From NCBI GenBank assembly GCA_031285105.1, contig JAITWV010000202.1, positions 1-7,068 on the forward strand: 7,068 nt of DNA, in the 5' to 3' direction. The notes below the pieces were generated by a model, which did no database searches, was not told the DNA's origin, and saw only the letters and a program-made list of their open reading frames with translations. Of this stretch, positions 5,527-7,068 are shown piece after piece. The translations under genes were made by a program, and so were the position numbers. The stretch's first letter is position 1. Every line of letters starts with the position of its first letter. The stretch is from Streptococcaceae bacterium. Lineage in GTDB: Bacteria; Bacillota; Bacilli; Lactobacillales; Streptococcaceae.

Positions 5527-7068
5527 ATGAGAAAATTGAAGAGTTTATTATTGATTGCTCCACTAGTTTTATCGCTAGGGATGTTAACTGGTTGCTCAAA
5601 TAATGCAGCAGGTGCAGATGAAATTGATGGTTTATTTGTTGCTGGAGAATTTACTGGTGTGGGCAATGGCTTTGGGGGAGAAGTAGTTGCAACGGTTACG
5701 ACTTCGTATGATGAAATTTTAGATATTACCATTACAACAGAGCATGAAACACCAGGATTTGGTGAACCGACAGCACAAACGATTATTGACGCGGTCTTGG
5801 CTCATCAAGGGTTAGATGTTGATATTGTTAGTGGTGCTACATATACAAGTAATGGTGTAATTGAAGCTGTTACGAATGCACTAGAAGCAGCAGGTGCCGA
5901 TCTTGATGTGTTAAGAAGTATCGCTGCTCCACATATTGGAAGTGTTGCACAAGAAGAATTAAATGTTGATGTAGTCGTTGTTGGTTCGGGTGGTGCAGGT
6001 CTTGCAGCAGCAGTTGAAGTAGCAGAAGCTGGACATAGTGTAGTTGTTTTAGAGAAAATGCCAATCATTGGTGGAAACACACTAAGAGCAACAGGTGGAT
6101 TTTCAGCAGCCGGCACAAGTGTACAAGCAGATAATGATGTCGAAGATGATGCCGATGCGTTCTTTGAGTCATTAAACCATGAAGCGTTAGATGATGATTT
6201 ACTACGCATTTTAACCAATAATTCTGCTGAGGCTTGGGAGTGGGTGAATGATTTAGGTGCAGACTTAACAGGATTTTCTGCTCCACGTATGCATCGTCCA
6301 GCAGATGGTTCACCAGTAGGACCTGCAGTGGTAGATGCATTGGTCGCACGTTTAGATGAGTTGGATATTGAAATCATGACCAACACCAAAGCATTAGAGT
6401 TAATCAAAGAAAATGGTCGTGTTGTTGGTTTGAAAGCTGATGCAAATGGCAATGACTTAACCGTTAATGCTCAAGCAGTTATTTTGGCAACAGGTGGATT
6501 TGGTGCATCAAGTGAGATGTTAGAAATTTACCGTGCAGACTTAATCGACTTAAACACAACGAAGAGTGCTGGTTCATTAGGAACAGGAATTCAAATGGCT
6601 GTTGAAGTTGGTGCTGATGTTTTAAATATGGAAGAAATGGTTGTCCACCCAACAACTGACCCTGAAACTGGCTTTATGTTTTCAATTGCCCTACGTTCAG
6701 ATGGTGGTATTTTGTTAAATAATGAAGGACGCAGATTTACAAATGAATTAGCACCTAGTAATGCTGTAACTGCTGATTCAATGCAACAACCAGATGGTAT
6801 TACAAACTTAATTGTGAATCAAAATATTGCTGATAATAATGCAACTGTTCGTGCTTTAATTGGTGCAGGTTGGGCACAAGAAGCACAAGATTTATCACAA
6901 TTAGCCGATATGTTAGACGTAGATTTAGATGTGTTAGAAGAAACATTTACGACTTATAGAAGATTTGCGGAAAATGGTGAGGATGAAGATTTTGGTCGTC
7001 CGATGATGAATGAAACATTTAAATCTACGTCTAACATATCGGCTAATTGTGATAAATCTTGTGCTTCT
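5527..7068 (+). CDS. Exported flavinylated fumarate-reductase-like lipoprotein (FMN-binding plus FAD_binding_2), partial
   Basis: The frame is open from ATG 5527 to the right edge (514 codons). The N-terminus is a lipoprotein signal (MRKLKSLLLIAPLVLSLGM, then LTGC with the lipid Cys23), so the enzyme is anchored outside the membrane. An FMN_bind domain at about 35-125 contains Asp99-Ile-Val-Ser-Gly-Ala-Thr105, the motif at which ApbE-type transferases attach FMN to Thr. A FAD_binding_2 domain begins near 146 with VDVVVVGSGGAGLAAA (GxGxxG at 153-158), Glu176 at the end of the second strand, and GGNTLRATGGFSAAGT (182-197). The catalytic region follows: His374-Pro-Thr, then ILLNNEGRRFTNE (395-407). 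This matches Gram-positive extracellular reductases that take electrons from the membrane for anaerobic respiration. Aligned by eye with Shewanella Fcc3, His365 and Arg381 have counterparts (His374, Arg390), but the acid Arg402 is Ser411 and Glu378 is Ile387, so the substrate may not be fumarate. Family members of this layout run to roughly 590-600 residues, so the C-terminal active-site His/Arg are not covered. Residues after about 498 come from an inverted copy of the gene and are probably not genuine. Confidence 0.88.
   Translation, partial: MRKLKSLLLIAPLVLSLGMLTGCSNNAAGADEIDGLFVAGEFTGVGNGFGGEVVATVTTSYDEILDITITTEHETPGFGEPTAQTIIDAVLAHQGLDVDIVSGATYTSNGVIEAVTNALEAAGADLDVLRSIAAPHIGSVAQEELNVDVVVVGSGGAGLAAAVEVAEAGHSVVVLEKMPIIGGNTLRATGGFSAAGTSVQADNDVEDDADAFFESLNHEALDDDLLRILTNNSAEAWEWVNDLGADLTGFSAPRMHRPADGSPVGPAVVDALVARLDELDIEIMTNTKALELIKENGRVVGLKADANGNDLTVNAQAVILATGGFGASSEMLEIYRADLIDLNTTKSAGSLGTGIQMAVEVGADVLNMEEMVVHPTTDPETGFMFSIALRSDGGILLNNEGRRFTNELAPSNAVTADSMQQPDGITNLIVNQNIADNNATVRALIGAGWAQEAQDLSQLADMLDVDLDVLEETFTTYRRFAENGEDEDFGRPMMNETFKSTSNISANCDKSCAS
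6879..7068. repeat. Perfect 49-bp inverted repeat ending at the window edge (probable fold-back artefact)
   Basis: Bases 7020-7068 are the exact reverse complement of 6879-6927, with 92 bp between the arms. The left arm is ordinary flavoenzyme coding sequence (protein segment EAQDLSQLADMLDVDL). The right arm reads in frame as KSTSNISANCDKSCAS, which does not resemble the expected family continuation. The right arm runs to the last base of the window, so its true length is unknown. A fold-back chimera or misassembly at a contig end is the likeliest cause; a genuine genomic inverted repeat is less likely. Confidence 0.9.

Noticed and set aside
5805..6452. Long minus-strand open frame (about 215 codons) opposite the flavoenzyme gene, with two more open frames nearby
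   Set aside because: The predicted protein is a low-complexity Ser/Thr/Ala mixture with no recognisable domain. It lies wholly antisense to a gene with clear domain structure and is a codon-use shadow.

Overview
The window looks like chromosomal DNA from a low-GC Gram-positive bacterium. It is AT-rich, has strong AGGAGG-type ribosome binding sites, and its PotD and PotA resemble those of lactic acid bacteria. Lactobacillales is the best guess, perhaps Enterococcaceae or Carnobacteriaceae; this is inferred from protein resemblance and not proven. No rRNA, tRNA, CRISPR array, insertion sequence or phage gene is visible.

Layout. (1) Positions 1-1047, minus strand: a nearly complete AIM24-family protein that runs off the left edge and, upstream of it, a small UPF0158-like protein. 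(2) Positions 1048-1313: a divergent intergenic region with a good extended -10 promoter pointing right. (3) Positions 1314-5174, plus strand: a complete, tightly packed potABCD operon (ATPase, two permeases, extracytoplasmic binding protein) for spermidine/putrescine import. Its junctions are a 1-nt gap, a direct abutment and a 1-nt overlap, and it is closed by a Rho-independent terminator at 5220-5247. (4) Positions 5248-5526: an AT-rich non-coding region with small dyads and a weak promoter candidate. (5) From 5527 to the right edge: an exported lipoprotein flavoenzyme with an N-terminal covalent-FMN domain and a fumarate-reductase-like FAD domain, of the kind used for extracellular anaerobic respiration in Gram-positive bacteria.

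The four Pot proteins form one importer. PotD captures polyamine outside the membrane, PotB and PotC form the channel, and PotA drives it with ATP. The flavoenzyme is a separate transcription unit. It would be flavinylated by an ApbE-type transferase and fed electrons from the membrane by partners that are not in this window.

Two points deserve attention. First, the last 49 bases are an exact reverse complement of 6879-6927. They replace the expected conserved continuation of the flavoenzyme, so the right end is most likely a fold-back or chimeric assembly artefact. Second, the flavoenzyme lacks the arginine and glutamate that serve catalysis and proton delivery in fumarate reductases (Ser411 and Ile387 stand there), so fumarate may not be its substrate. 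I see no clearly new multi-gene system here.
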